Source of the DNA: Prochlorococcus_E sp000760215
Lineage (GTDB): Bacteria > Cyanobacteriota > Cyanobacteriia > PCC-6307 > Cyanobiaceae
DNA length: 64,000 nucleotides
NCBI RefSeq assembly: GCF_047303175.1
Contig: NZ_CP138945.1
Reading direction: 5' to 3' (one strand)
Positions 55,182 to 63,606 of this stretch are shown here, piece by piece. The notes under the pieces are model-generated. The model did no database searches. It was not told where the DNA came from and saw only the letters and a list, made by a program, of their open reading frames with translations. Both the position numbers and the translations under genes were made by a program. Each line of letters starts with the position of its first letter. Positions within the stretch are counted from its first letter, which is position 1.

Positions 55182-56624
55182 TCACCCTACAGTTCCTTCT
55201 AATTTTAGTCCTAATAGACTATCAGCTTCTGATGCAAATTCCATAGGTAATTTATTAAAGACATCCCGACAGAAGCCACTAACTACCATTGAAATAGCTT
55301 GTTCACTTCCTATCCCGCGACTTTGTAAATAAAATAATTGATCTTCTGAAATTTTTGATGTGCTTGCCTCATGTTCTACACTGCCATCCATTTGTTTGGA
55401 ATGGATATAAGGATATGTATTTGCTTCAGCATTATCTCCAATTAATAAAGAATCGCATTGGCTATAATTTTTTGCGCCAAATGCCTTGGCTCCCATATGA
55501 ACTAGACCTCTATAGCTATTTTTTGAGTTGCCAGCACTTATACCTTTACTAATAATAGTTGACTTTGTATTTTTACCAATATGAATCATCTTAGTGCCAG
55601 TATCTGCTATCTGTTTGTTATTAGTTAATGCAACTGAATAAAATTCCCCAGTAGAGCCTTCACCTTCTAACACACAACTTGGATATTTCCATGTTATCGA
55701 CGAACCAGTTTCTACTTGAGACCAACTGATTTTGCTTTTCTTCCCTTTGCACTGACCTCTTTTAGTTACAAAATTATAAATTCCCCCCACCCCATTTTCA
55801 TCTCCGGAGTACCAATTTTGCACTGTTGAATATTTTATTGAAGAATTATCTAGTGCGACTAGTTCGACAACAGCAGCATGGAGAGTATTTGTATCAAACA
55901 TTGGAGCAGTACAACCTTCTAAATAGCTCACGGATGAGTTCTCTTCTGCAATAATCAACGTTCTTTCGAATTGGCCTGTATCTCCAGAATTGATTCTGAA
56001 ATATGAAGATAATTCCATAGGGCATTTTACATTTTTTGGTATATAAACAAATGACCCATCACTAAATACTGCAGAGTTTAATGCTGCAAAAAAGTTGTCA
56101 TTGATAGGAACTACTTTACCTAGATATCTTTTAATTAAATCAGGGTGATTTTTAACAGCCTCACTAATTGAGCAAAATATTACACCATCTTCAGCTAGCT
56201 TTTCCTTGAAAGTTGTTGCAATTGATACGCTGTCAAATACTGCATCTACAGCAACATTAGACAGCCTTTTTTGCTCATTTAAAGGTATTCCAAGTTTATC
56301 AAAGGTTTTTAATATTTCAGGATCTACTTCATCCAGACTTTTTTTTGTTTCAATATTTTTTGGTGCCGCATAATAAATTATGTCTTGATAATTAATATCT
56401 GAATAACCTAAATCAGCCCACTTAGGCTCTTTCATCTTTTTCCATATATTAAAAGCTTTTAACCGAAAATCTAATAGAAAATCTGGCTCATCCTTTTTCT
56501 TTGATATTAACCTAATGATTTCTTCATTAATACCTTTAGGGATCTTTTCTGATTCAATCTCAGTAAGAAAACCGTAACGATATGATTGCTCCAAAACTTT
56601 GGAGACTGAAGTGCTCTTAGTCAT
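55182..56624 (-). CDS. sufB: Fe-S cluster assembly protein SufB
   Basis: SufB is the main scaffold subunit of the SUF system and receives sulfur from SufS/SufE and iron. The chosen ATG at MTKSTSVSKVLEQSYRYGF gives 480 residues and matches cyanobacterial SufB. An open frame upstream (to 56714) would add 30 residues with no family support and run across the divergent promoter. Family marks are YIPKNVKCPMELSSYFRIN, NWYSGDENGVGGIYNFVTKRG and HEASTSKISEDQLFYLQSRG. It is the first gene of sufBCDS, with repeated ACATGTAT elements upstream. Confidence 0.95.
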   Translation of the reverse strand: MTKSTSVSKVLEQSYRYGFLTEIESEKIPKGINEEIIRLISKKKDEPDFLLDFRLKAFNIWKKMKEPKWADLGYSDINYQDIIYYAAPKNIETKKSLDEVDPEILKTFDKLGIPLNEQKRLSNVAVDAVFDSVSIATTFKEKLAEDGVIFCSISEAVKNHPDLIKRYLGKVVPINDNFFAALNSAVFSDGSFVYIPKNVKCPMELSSYFRINSGDTGQFERTLIIAEENSSVSYLEGCTAPMFDTNTLHAAVVELVALDNSSIKYSTVQNWYSGDENGVGGIYNFVTKRGQCKGKKSKISWSQVETGSSITWKYPSCVLEGEGSTGEFYSVALTNNKQIADTGTKMIHIGKNTKSTIISKGISAGNSKNSYRGLVHMGAKAFGAKNYSQCDSLLIGDNAEANTYPYIHSKQMDGSVEHEASTSKISEDQLFYLQSRGIGSEQAISMVVSGFCRDVFNKLPMEFASEADSLLGLKLEGTVG

Positions 56625-56660
56625 GGCTCTTGAAAGCGCTACCCAGTGAGGGTAAAAATG

Positions 56661-56699
56661 ACATGTATCTACTAGGTTACATCCTATACATACATGTAT
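56661..56699. promoter_or_regulatory. Repeated ACATGTAT elements between sufB and its divergent neighbour
   Basis: ACATGTAT occurs at 56661-56668 and again at 56692-56699, 31 bases apart, close to three helical turns. The second copy is inside the palindrome ATACATGTAT (56690-56699). Both lie in the roughly 80-base gap between the sufB start and the divergent gene. They could be operators for a repressor of the suf operon. No binding protein is identified; in other cyanobacteria SufR binds upstream of sufB at a different motif. Confidence 0.45.
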
Positions 56700-56705
56700 C
56701 CTTTT

Positions 56706-57080
56706 ATGTCTCAAGAATCAGATGTAGATATTGATAGTCCTTTGAGCGTTGAAGAAATTGCTCTTATAGAAAACAGTGGTTTGTCTGTATCCGACAGGCA
56801 TTTCCTCAAACTATTAGCGCATTGTTTGTCTTGTTTTAAAGAAATGAGTAATTTTGTAGAAAGTGGATCTTTGCCCAATGAGGCTATTCGTTTCGAATGG
56901 TTAATGATGAAATATAAGTTAAAAAGAGATCAAGCTTTTGCCTCGGTTTTGCTAGAGCAGTTTGGTTCAGCAGCATATCAATTAGAACTTTTGGCTAAAC
57001 GTAACCATATCTCTCCTTTGGAATTGAAGTTAGATCACTTAATTGAATTTTTTCAGACCTCTGAGGAAGAACGAAATTAA
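56706..57080 (+). CDS. Conserved hypothetical protein divergent from sufB
   Basis: The function is not recognised. The product, 124 residues from MSQESDVDID, is acidic at its N-terminus and otherwise helical (ERHFLKLLAHCLSCFKEMSNFVE-like helices, then WLMMKYKLKRDQAFASVLLEQFGSAAYQLELLAKRN). An ATG four codons upstream (56694) is also possible, but it lies inside the palindrome. It occupies the place where sufR often sits in other cyanobacteria. However, no helix-turn-helix and no Cys cluster of the SufR kind are visible; it has just a CLSC pair. A Fe-S-related role is only suggested by position. Confidence 0.65.
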   Translation: MSQESDVDIDSPLSVEEIALIENSGLSVSDRHFLKLLAHCLSCFKEMSNFVESGSLPNEAIRFEWLMMKYKLKRDQAFASVLLEQFGSAAYQLELLAKRNHISPLELKLDHLIEFFQTSEEERN

Positions 57081-57378
57081 TGAGCTTGTTGTGTAAGGGC
57101 CACTTTCCAAAAATAAGAAATATCCTGTGATCCCAAAGAAAAGCTGAGCAAGCGTTTCCAGTAAATACTTTTTAGGCCTGATTTTGTTGGTAAAAAATCC
57201 TATTGGGAAATTGTTCTAAGGAATTAATTTTCCTTTGATATCAAGGCTTTTCCACCGATCTTCTTATTTTGATTCATTGATTGGTAGTCAGTAGATCCTG
57301 ACCACAGCCACGAAAAACTTCCAATCGGAGGAAAATCAGAACATACTGATCCCGAACAAAAACGGAGGTTCTACAAAC
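57081..57378. other. Gene-free leader before the DUF4912 gene
   Basis: This 298-base stretch contains no open frame of note. It holds a perfect palindrome TTGATATCAA (57235-57244) and a five-pair hairpin GTCAG/CTGAC (57287-57302). There are also two GGAGG elements (57327-57331 and 57364-57368), the second correctly spaced before the GTG start. It is likely a long 5' leader or promoter region, perhaps with a small RNA, but I can name none. Confidence 0.4.
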
Positions 57379-58491
57379 GTGGCCCAGGATAACGAATCAT
57401 TGTCACGTTTAACCCTTCGCCAACTGCGGATTAAAGCTAGTGATTTCAAAATCCCTCTTTATAGCCGCAAGTCAAAAGCGTCTTTAATCAAAGAGATCTC
57501 TTTGTACGAAGCTAGGAAGAAAGAAGATAAGAACTTATTAGGTCTTTCTGCACTGAATCCATTCAAAGAAAAGGTTTCCAAGGCTTTTTCTTCTTCTATT
57601 AAAAACACGAGAGTGGTTTTTCTTCCAAGAGATCCAGAATGGGCATATGTGTTTTGGGAGATTTCAGAATCAGATAAGAAACGTGCTCAGTCTCAAGGTG
57701 CAAGCAGACTATGTTTAAGGTTGTCTGACGTTACCAATATGAAAAATGGTGATTCATGTTCAGGAACTCTTAGAGAAGTAACTGTGGATAGTCATAGCAC
57801 CGAGTGGTATTTACCCATTCCACTTGGAGATAGAGATTACAAAGTTGAGCTTGGATATAGATTTGGTGTTCAATGGATATCCCTGGCATCTTCATCTGTC
57901 GCACGAGTACCTTCTTTACATCCAAGTGAACAAGTTCTTGATCAATTTGTTCCCTTTAGCTTGGAATCAAATATTAATAATAATGATGATGTGATTGATC
58001 AAGATAGGGGTTTTCCATCTGATCAAAAAGACAGTGGTTTACATGAACGTTTATATCAAACAGCTACAACAAACTTCCGTAAGTCACGTATTGGATCAGA
58101 AGAATTCCAGGAAAGGGTGTCTTCAGGAGATATCTTCGAGGGTGTTAATGATTCTGGTGCTGGTTTTTGGGCCAGTGGCAGGAATGAATCTGGTATTGGC
58201 GCTTTGGAACCAAGAGAGCGTTCTTTTTGGTTGATTGCCGATGCTGAATTAATTGTTTATGGATCTACAGACCCTTCAGCAAAATTAAAAATAGGTGGTG
58301 AAGAGATACCTTTAGCTGCAGATGGAACTTTTAGATTACAAGTGCCTTTTAGAGATGGTGTTCAGAATTATCTTATTGAGGCTACTGACTCTGCTGGTGA
58401 TCAGAAACGCAACATTAGTATGAAGTTCGAACGTATTACTCCTCAAGACAATACGAACCCAATAGACAAAGCGAAGTCAGAATGGTTTTAA
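57379..58491 (+). CDS. DUF4912 protein with Rho-N/SAP-like N-terminus
   Basis: The 370-residue product starts at GTG behind a good ribosome binding site (GGAGG, 10 bases before), unusual in this window. Residues 8-40 (LTLRQLRIKASDFKIPLYSRKSKASLIKEI) resemble the Rho N-terminal/SAP-like fold that binds nucleic acid. Residues 68-180 carry DUF4912 (VVFLPRDPEWAYVFWEIS), and a second beta-rich block with LIVYGSTDPSAKLKIGGEEIPLAADGTFRLQVPF lies near 285-345. The family is common in cyanobacteria and Firmicutes, with no known function. It is followed by a tiny membrane protein gene and pgm. Confidence 0.82.
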   Translation: MAQDNESLSRLTLRQLRIKASDFKIPLYSRKSKASLIKEISLYEARKKEDKNLLGLSALNPFKEKVSKAFSSSIKNTRVVFLPRDPEWAYVFWEISESDKKRAQSQGASRLCLRLSDVTNMKNGDSCSGTLREVTVDSHSTEWYLPIPLGDRDYKVELGYRFGVQWISLASSSVARVPSLHPSEQVLDQFVPFSLESNINNNDDVIDQDRGFPSDQKDSGLHERLYQTATTNFRKSRIGSEEFQERVSSGDIFEGVNDSGAGFWASGRNESGIGALEPRERSFWLIADAELIVYGSTDPSAKLKIGGEEIPLAADGTFRLQVPFRDGVQNYLIEATDSAGDQKRNISMKFERITPQDNTNPIDKAKSEWF

Positions 58492-58509
58492 CTTCTCCAA
58501 CTGACTAAT

Positions 58510-58680
58510 ATGACTCGTTGGTTTGTTGCAACAACTCCTATTGCAGGTGCATTGATTTTTCCTATTTTGGTTCCTATTGTTATCAGTCGTTTAGGAATAA
58601 GTTATGGGGTTATTACTGCATTAGTTTTGAGTACCTTATGGTTTGTTGCGATGTTGAGCACTTCTGAGATGCCCCATTGA
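58510..58680 (+). CDS. Small two-segment membrane protein, 56 residues
   Basis: The frame runs ATG at 58510 to TGA at 58678-58680. The product begins MTRWFVATTPIAGALIFPIL and has two hydrophobic segments (about residues 8-27 and 33-49) joined by SRLGISYG, ending STSEMPH. It lies 18 bases after the DUF4912 gene and 60 before pgm. Its regular membrane-hairpin composition argues against a chance frame. I do not recognise the family. Confidence 0.6.
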   Translation: MTRWFVATTPIAGALIFPILVPIVISRLGISYGVITALVLSTLWFVAMLSTSEMPH

Positions 58681-58740
58681 ATTTATAGATGAGTACATCT
58701 TACTTTTCCATGTGTTTATTTTTAGGATGATTTTTAACTA

Positions 58741-60402
58741 ATGCCTCTCAATGATTTCTCACCACAAGATAATGACGTAAATGTCTTGTTAAGTAAACAT
58801 TTTACTGATCAAAAGCCAGGTACTTCAGGTCTTCGTAAGAGTACAAAGCATTTTCTACAACCACATTATCTGGAAAGTTTTGTAGAAGCTATTTTACAAA
58901 CTTTACCTGGCATACAGGGAGGGGTTTTGATTTTAGGAGGCGATGGTCGTTTTGGTAATAGGCAGGGAATTGATGTTATTACTCGTATGGCTGCTGCTCA
59001 TGGCGTACAAAAAGTAGTCACTTCCGTTGATGGGATTCTTTCTACCCCTGCGGCCTCTCATCTAATTAGATCTAGGAAGGCTGTGGGAGGAATTATTCTT
59101 TCAGCTAGTCATAATTCTGGTGGACCCAATGGGGATTTTGGGGTCAAGGTTAATGGACCTAATGGTGGGCCTGCATCAGAATCTTTAACCAATGAGATTT
59201 TTGAAAAAACAAAAACACTTCATGGTTATCGGATAGTTAAAAAACAATCAGTTTCACTGAATAATCCTGGTGAATATTCTATTGGAGCTACAAATGTAGA
59301 AGTTATTGATGGGATTGATGATTACATTGCATTAATGGAAAATATTTTTGATTTTGACAAAATTCGTTCTTTTCTAACTAAGGACTTTTTAATTGCTTTT
59401 GATGCTTTAAATGCTGTTACAGGACCTTATGCAAAGAAATTATTCGAAGATATTTTAGGGGCTCCGACTGGTACGGTTCGCAATGGCATGCCCTTAGAGG
59501 ATTTTGGAGGTATGCATCCTGACCCTAATTTGACTTATGCAAAAGATTTAGCTGACTTATTGCTTTCAGGAAAAGAATATTCTTTTGGCGCAGCCTGTGA
59601 TGGAGATGGAGATCGGAACATGATATTGGGCCAAGATTGTTTTGTTAATCCAAGTGATAGCCTTGCAGTATTAGTAGCTAATTCAGATTGTGTTCCTGCA
59701 TATGCAAATGGTTTATTAGGCGTTGCTAGGTCAATGCCAACGAGCACAGCCGTTGATGTTGTTGCTAAAGACTTAGGGATCCCATGCTTTGAGACACCTA
59801 CTGGTTGGAAATTCTTTGGAAATCTTTTGGATTCTGGTCAAATTACTTTATGTGGCGAAGAAAGTTTTGGAACAGGTAGTAATCATGTAAGGGAAAAAGA
59901 TGGACTATGGGCAGTTCTTTTTTGGTTGCAAATTTTGTCTAACAAACAATGTTCTGTAAAGGAGTTAATGCAGCAGCATTGGTCTCGTTTTGGACGCCAT
60001 TATTATTCTCGCCATGATTATGAATCAATCTCTCAGGAAAAAGCTACTGATTTATATAATAGGGTGGAAATGCTTTTACCTTCTCTAACTGGTAGTTCAT
60101 TTGCTGGTCATACAGTCTCTCTTGCTGATAACTTTACCTATACAGACCCTGTCGATAATTCTATTACTAGTCGTCAAGGATTGAGAATTCTTTTAGATAA
60201 TGGTAGCAGGGTAGTATTGCGTTTATCAGGGACAGGAACTCAAGGTGCGACTTTAAGAGTCTATTTAGAAAGTTATGTACCATCTATGGGAGATGTAAAT
60301 CAAGACCCTCAAAGTGCTCTTTCTAATCTTATAGAAGCTATAGATTCCATGGCGGAAATCACAAGTAGAACTGGATTAATGCGACCTACTGTAATTACAT
60401 AA
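58741..60402 (+). CDS. pgm: Phosphoglucomutase
   Basis: The enzyme interconverts glucose-1-phosphate and glucose-6-phosphate, linking central metabolism to glycogen and sugar-nucleotide synthesis. The 553-residue product is of the alpha-phosphohexomutase family: FGTSGLRK-like start (GTSGLRKSTKHF), catalytic Ser in LSASHNSGGPNGDFGVKVN near residue 121, metal loop CDGDGDRNMILG near 285-290, sugar-binding CGEESFGTGSNHVREKDG and the phosphate-binding RLSGTGTQGATLR. The layout is that of the long eukaryote-like PGM form. It is followed 36 bases later by rarA. Confidence 0.96.
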   Translation: MPLNDFSPQDNDVNVLLSKHFTDQKPGTSGLRKSTKHFLQPHYLESFVEAILQTLPGIQGGVLILGGDGRFGNRQGIDVITRMAAAHGVQKVVTSVDGILSTPAASHLIRSRKAVGGIILSASHNSGGPNGDFGVKVNGPNGGPASESLTNEIFEKTKTLHGYRIVKKQSVSLNNPGEYSIGATNVEVIDGIDDYIALMENIFDFDKIRSFLTKDFLIAFDALNAVTGPYAKKLFEDILGAPTGTVRNGMPLEDFGGMHPDPNLTYAKDLADLLLSGKEYSFGAACDGDGDRNMILGQDCFVNPSDSLAVLVANSDCVPAYANGLLGVARSMPTSTAVDVVAKDLGIPCFETPTGWKFFGNLLDSGQITLCGEESFGTGSNHVREKDGLWAVLFWLQILSNKQCSVKELMQQHWSRFGRHYYSRHDYESISQEKATDLYNRVEMLLPSLTGSSFAGHTVSLADNFTYTDPVDNSITSRQGLRILLDNGSRVVLRLSGTGTQGATLRVYLESYVPSMGDVNQDPQSALSNLIEAIDSMAEITSRTGLMRPTVIT

Positions 60403-60438
60403 TTGGTTATGAAGGATTTCTTTTCTAAGTAAATTATT

Positions 60439-61785
60439 TTGGATCAAGATCTATTTGCTTTCCATACAAATGAAAAACTTAGGAGACATGCACCTCTCGC
60501 TGATAGATTGCGTCCGGTTGATATAACTGAATTTGTTGGGCAACATTCAATACTTGCTGAGGGAAGACTTCTAAGAAGAGCTATAGAGGCTGATAGGGTT
60601 GGTAATACCCTCCTTCATGGTCCTCCTGGAGTAGGTAAAACGACTTTAGCAAAAATCATTGCCGCACATGCTAGCGCACACTTTTGTTCTCTGAATGCAG
60701 TATTAGCAGGAGTTAAGGAGATTCGTAAAGAAGTTGAAGCTGCACATGAAAGGTTAGGTAAACATGGATTGAAAACGATTCTTTTTCTTGATGAGGTTCA
60801 TCGTTTTAATAGTGCACAGCAAGATGCATTATTACCATGGGTGGAAAATGGTACTTTTACTTTGATAGGTGCAACTACAGAGAATCCATATTTTGAAGTC
60901 AATAAAGCTTTAGTAAGTCGTTCTAGAATCTTTCGCTTATCACCAATTGAATCCAAAGATTTGTATAAACTCCTTAATAGAGCTTTAACAGATAATGAAA
61001 GAGGCTTTGGACAGAAAAAGGTAAATCTGAGAAGTGAAGCAGCAGATCATTTAGTTGATGTTGCTAATGGAGATGCGCGAACCTTACTAAATGCCCTTGA
61101 ATTAGCAGTTGAAAGTACTTCCCCTAATGACGAAGGTTCGGTAGATATAACTCTACAAATTGCAGAAGAATCTATTCAACAAAGAGCTATTTTATATGAT
61201 AAGGGAGGTGATGCTCATTTTGACACTATTAGTGCATTTATAAAATCCCTTCGAGGTTCTGATCCAGATGCCTCTTTATTTTGGATGGCAAGGATGTTAG
61301 AAGCAGGTGAAAATCCTAGGTATATTTTTAGGAGAATGCTTATTGCAGCTTCAGAAGATATTGGTTTAGCAGATCCACAAGCAATTGTTATTGTTCAATC
61401 CTGTGCTGCGGCTTTTGATCGAGTTGGTTTACCAGAAGGACTTTATTTTCTTTCTCAGGCGGCACTGTATTTAGCATGTACTGAAAAAAGCAATAGTGTG
61501 TTAGGCATTAATAAAGCACAGCGTGTCGTGAGAGATTCTCAAAAGCAAGATGTTCCATTACATCTCCGTGATTCTCATCGAGATGGTATTCCTCAGGGAG
61601 AAGGTAATGATTACTTCTATCCCCACGATTTTCCTGGGAATTGGGTTGATCAAGATTATTTACCTGCTGAACTTTCTGGACAGAGATTTTGGGAACCAGG
61701 TTTGCATGGTTGGGAAAGTATAAGGATCAGAGCTATGGAGAAAATACAATGTATGTCAGATAAAAATGATTTGTCTCAAGAATAA
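60439..61785 (+). CDS. rarA: Replication-associated recombination ATPase RarA (MgsA)
   Basis: This AAA+ ATPase of the clamp-loader-like family helps rescue stalled replication forks. Walker A is GPPGVGKTTLAK near residues 60-71, Walker B is LFLDEVHRFN near 115-124, the sensor is LIGATTENP, and the C-terminal tetramer region runs from about 250, with GDAHFDTISAFIKSLRGSDPD and the family ending YPHDFPGNWVDQDYLP. The start is TTG. The gene is convergent with the phosphopantetheinyl transferase gene, with a hairpin terminator between. Confidence 0.93.
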   Translation: MDQDLFAFHTNEKLRRHAPLADRLRPVDITEFVGQHSILAEGRLLRRAIEADRVGNTLLHGPPGVGKTTLAKIIAAHASAHFCSLNAVLAGVKEIRKEVEAAHERLGKHGLKTILFLDEVHRFNSAQQDALLPWVENGTFTLIGATTENPYFEVNKALVSRSRIFRLSPIESKDLYKLLNRALTDNERGFGQKKVNLRSEAADHLVDVANGDARTLLNALELAVESTSPNDEGSVDITLQIAEESIQQRAILYDKGGDAHFDTISAFIKSLRGSDPDASLFWMARMLEAGENPRYIFRRMLIAASEDIGLADPQAIVIVQSCAAAFDRVGLPEGLYFLSQAALYLACTEKSNSVLGINKAQRVVRDSQKQDVPLHLRDSHRDGIPQGEGNDYFYPHDFPGNWVDQDYLPAELSGQRFWEPGLHGWESIRIRAMEKIQCMSDKNDLSQE

Positions 61786-61786
61786 C

Positions 61787-61804
61787 TAGCGATATTAATC
61801 GCTA
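61787..61804. terminator. Hairpin between convergent rarA and PPTase genes
   Basis: TAGCGAT and ATCGCTA form a perfect seven-pair stem with an ATTA loop, directly after the rarA stop and reaching into the last codons of the opposite gene. A T-run follows about a dozen bases later on the plus strand. It is probably a bidirectional terminator. Confidence 0.5.
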
Positions 61805-62436
61805 CAAATTATAAGATTTTTTCTATTTACTATTTGATTAGAAGCTATTCCAATTACCCATGACTTGTATTGTATTAGATAGACATTAACTTCAGATTCC
61901 AATTCGTCATGTTTTGCTTTTAGAGATTGATTGTCAATATTCCACTTTGTTAGATCTTTAGAAATTGTTCCTTCCTGCCATTTAATTAGCGCTTCTTTTC
62001 TCACCCAGCTTTCTAATACTTTTAAGCGGAACTCATCTTTTTTAAAATCTTCTAGCTTTTTGTTTTCCGTTTTGGTGTAGAAACGATTTGCTATTTTTCT
62101 TGCATTAAATTGACGATCGACTCTTTCTATATCAACACCTAGCTTATTAGGTGAACATCCTATTAAAAGTGCATCATCGCAATGACTGAAACTGACATAA
62201 CCTAAATTACCCCCTAAGGTTGGAGCTTCCCCAGGTAATGATTTTAATGGGATTTCTAGTGGATTGATTTTCAGAAATTCTGATAAAGCAAATCGTGTAT
62301 ACCCCCTGGTCAATTTGTATTGATGAGATCGTATTCCCGATAAACAATTCGCTATTTTTTCTTCATTGTCGGAGATTTTTTTTAATGGAGAATTAGTTGG
62401 AAATAGCCAAAGAGGAAGTACGCTTGTGTTCTTCAT
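61795..62436 (-). CDS. 4'-phosphopantetheinyl transferase (Sfp/HetI type)
   Basis: The enzyme attaches the phosphopantetheine arm of CoA to carrier proteins. The 213-residue Sfp-type protein has LGGNLGYVSFSHCDD (substrate loop), LGVDIERVDR with the Mg-binding Asp and Glu near residues 100-104, and the family helix ESWVRKEALIKWQEG near 140-155. Cyanobacteria usually have only this Sfp-type enzyme and no AcpS, so it may serve fatty acid synthase too (established for some species; here inference). It is divergent from bcp with only a few bases between starts. Confidence 0.9.
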   Translation of the reverse strand: MKNTSVLPLWLFPTNSPLKKISDNEEKIANCLSGIRSHQYKLTRGYTRFALSEFLKINPLEIPLKSLPGEAPTLGGNLGYVSFSHCDDALLIGCSPNKLGVDIERVDRQFNARKIANRFYTKTENKKLEDFKKDEFRLKVLESWVRKEALIKWQEGTISKDLTKWNIDNQSLKAKHDELESEVNVYLIQYKSWVIGIASNQIVNRKNLIICSD

Positions 62437-62449
62437 TTAAATGATTGCA

Positions 62450-62917
62450 ATGTCTCTTTTAATTGGTCAAAAAGCACCAGATTTTAGTCTCCCTGATCAA
62501 GATGGGCAATTGATTAAACTTTCATCCTTTCAGGGTCAGAGAGTTGTTATTTACTTTTATCCGAAAGATGACACCCCAGGCTGCACAAAGGAAGCTTGTA
62601 ATTTCCGAGATCGTTGGAGTGTTTTTCAAGACCATCAAATAAAATTACTTGGTATTAGTAAAGACAATGCCAAAAAGCATTCAAAGTTTATAAATAAATA
62701 TCAGTTGCCTTTTAGCCTTCTTAGTGATTTGGAACCGTGTCCAGTTGCTACTGCTTATGAAAGTTATGGGTTGAAGAAATTCATGGGAAAAGAATATATG
62801 GGAATGAAGAGACAAACATATGTTGTTGATTCTCAAGGTAACTTGGAATTAATTTATTTAAAAGTTAAAGCTGCAACAATGGCCGATCAAATTCTTGCAG
62901 ATTTAAGTCTTGAGTAA
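62450..62917 (+). CDS. bcp: Peroxiredoxin Q / bacterioferritin comigratory protein
   Basis: This thiol peroxidase reduces hydrogen peroxide and lipid peroxides using thioredoxin. The family start is MSLLIGQKAPDFSLPDQDG; an in-frame ATG three codons upstream (62441) is also open. The peroxidatic Cys is in DDTPGCTKEAC, with the resolving Cys five residues later in the same helix, a hallmark of the PrxQ subgroup. RQTYVVDSQGNLEL closes the fold. The length of about 155 is normal. It is a part of the oxidative stress defence expected for a phototroph. Confidence 0.94.
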   Translation: MSLLIGQKAPDFSLPDQDGQLIKLSSFQGQRVVIYFYPKDDTPGCTKEACNFRDRWSVFQDHQIKLLGISKDNAKKHSKFINKYQLPFSLLSDLEPCPVATAYESYGLKKFMGKEYMGMKRQTYVVDSQGNLELIYLKVKAATMADQILADLSLE

Positions 62918-62919
62918 AT

Positions 62920-63606
62920 TTAGCAATTGATTTTAATCATTGCTTCTAGGACTAGATTAGGGTGATGGTATACGGCTACATTACGACTTTTGAGATGGTC
63001 AAAAAGTATTTTTGAATCTCCTCCACATAACCATAAAGGCATACTTGCTTCTTTTTGAGCTTCTAAAAGTGCTCCAAGTAAGGCTTGAAAACTACCTCTT
63101 AACATTGCTTCTTCAGTAGATGAAGGGAATTGTTTGGTAGGTATATTTTGGCTTTTTACTGGACTTAGTTTTTCACTTCTATTAGACATCGCGGATCTCT
63201 GTAGTTGTAAACCGGGTATTAATTGCCCTCCTGCAAACTCTCCTTTTGCAGTAATGCGTGTCAGACTTAAAATTGTTCCTGCGTCTGCAATGAGAATTCC
63301 TTCAGAATGAAGATTTGCAGATTTTGCTTTTTGGAATGCAGCCCAGCTTGCTAACGCTCTATCAAGACCTATCCATTCAGGTAACTTTAAAAGAGGTATT
63401 TCTTCAATCTTTATACATTTATTAGGATCTAATTGACTATTTGCTGGAACTGGTCCAACTGCACCCCATTTCCAGATAAGGTCTTTATTCTCTTTGAGTT
63501 GATTGCTGTTAGGAAAAGTATCTTCAAAAATCCATTTGGCTTGTGTTTGAAATCCCCAATGCCAGCGAGTGTTTCCAATGAAGAGGCAACATTTATTTGA
63601 CGTCAC
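62920..63606 (-). CDS. coaX: Type III pantothenate kinase
   Basis: CoaX phosphorylates pantothenate, the first step of coenzyme A synthesis. The phosphate-binding element is CLFIGNTRWHWGF near the start. The second motif is ILIADAGTILSLTRI near residues 105-119, and the glycine region is FAGGQLIPGLQLQRSAM, as in CoaX/Baf proteins. The GTG at 63606 gives 228 residues and overlaps the cysH stop by 14 bases. An ATG at 63648 is also open but would overlap cysH by 56 bases. The family is divergent in picocyanobacteria. The gene is co-oriented with cysH. Confidence 0.88.
   Translation of the reverse strand: MTSNKCCLFIGNTRWHWGFQTQAKWIFEDTFPNSNQLKENKDLIWKWGAVGPVPANSQLDPNKCIKIEEIPLLKLPEWIGLDRALASWAAFQKAKSANLHSEGILIADAGTILSLTRITAKGEFAGGQLIPGLQLQRSAMSNRSEKLSPVKSQNIPTKQFPSSTEEAMLRGSFQALLGALLEAQKEASMPLWLCGGDSKILFDHLKSRNVAVYHHPNLVLEAMIKINC

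Noticed and set aside
56625..56714. Extended SufB start at 56714
   Set aside because: The extra 30 residues are Cys/His-rich with no SufB counterpart and would span the divergent promoter.
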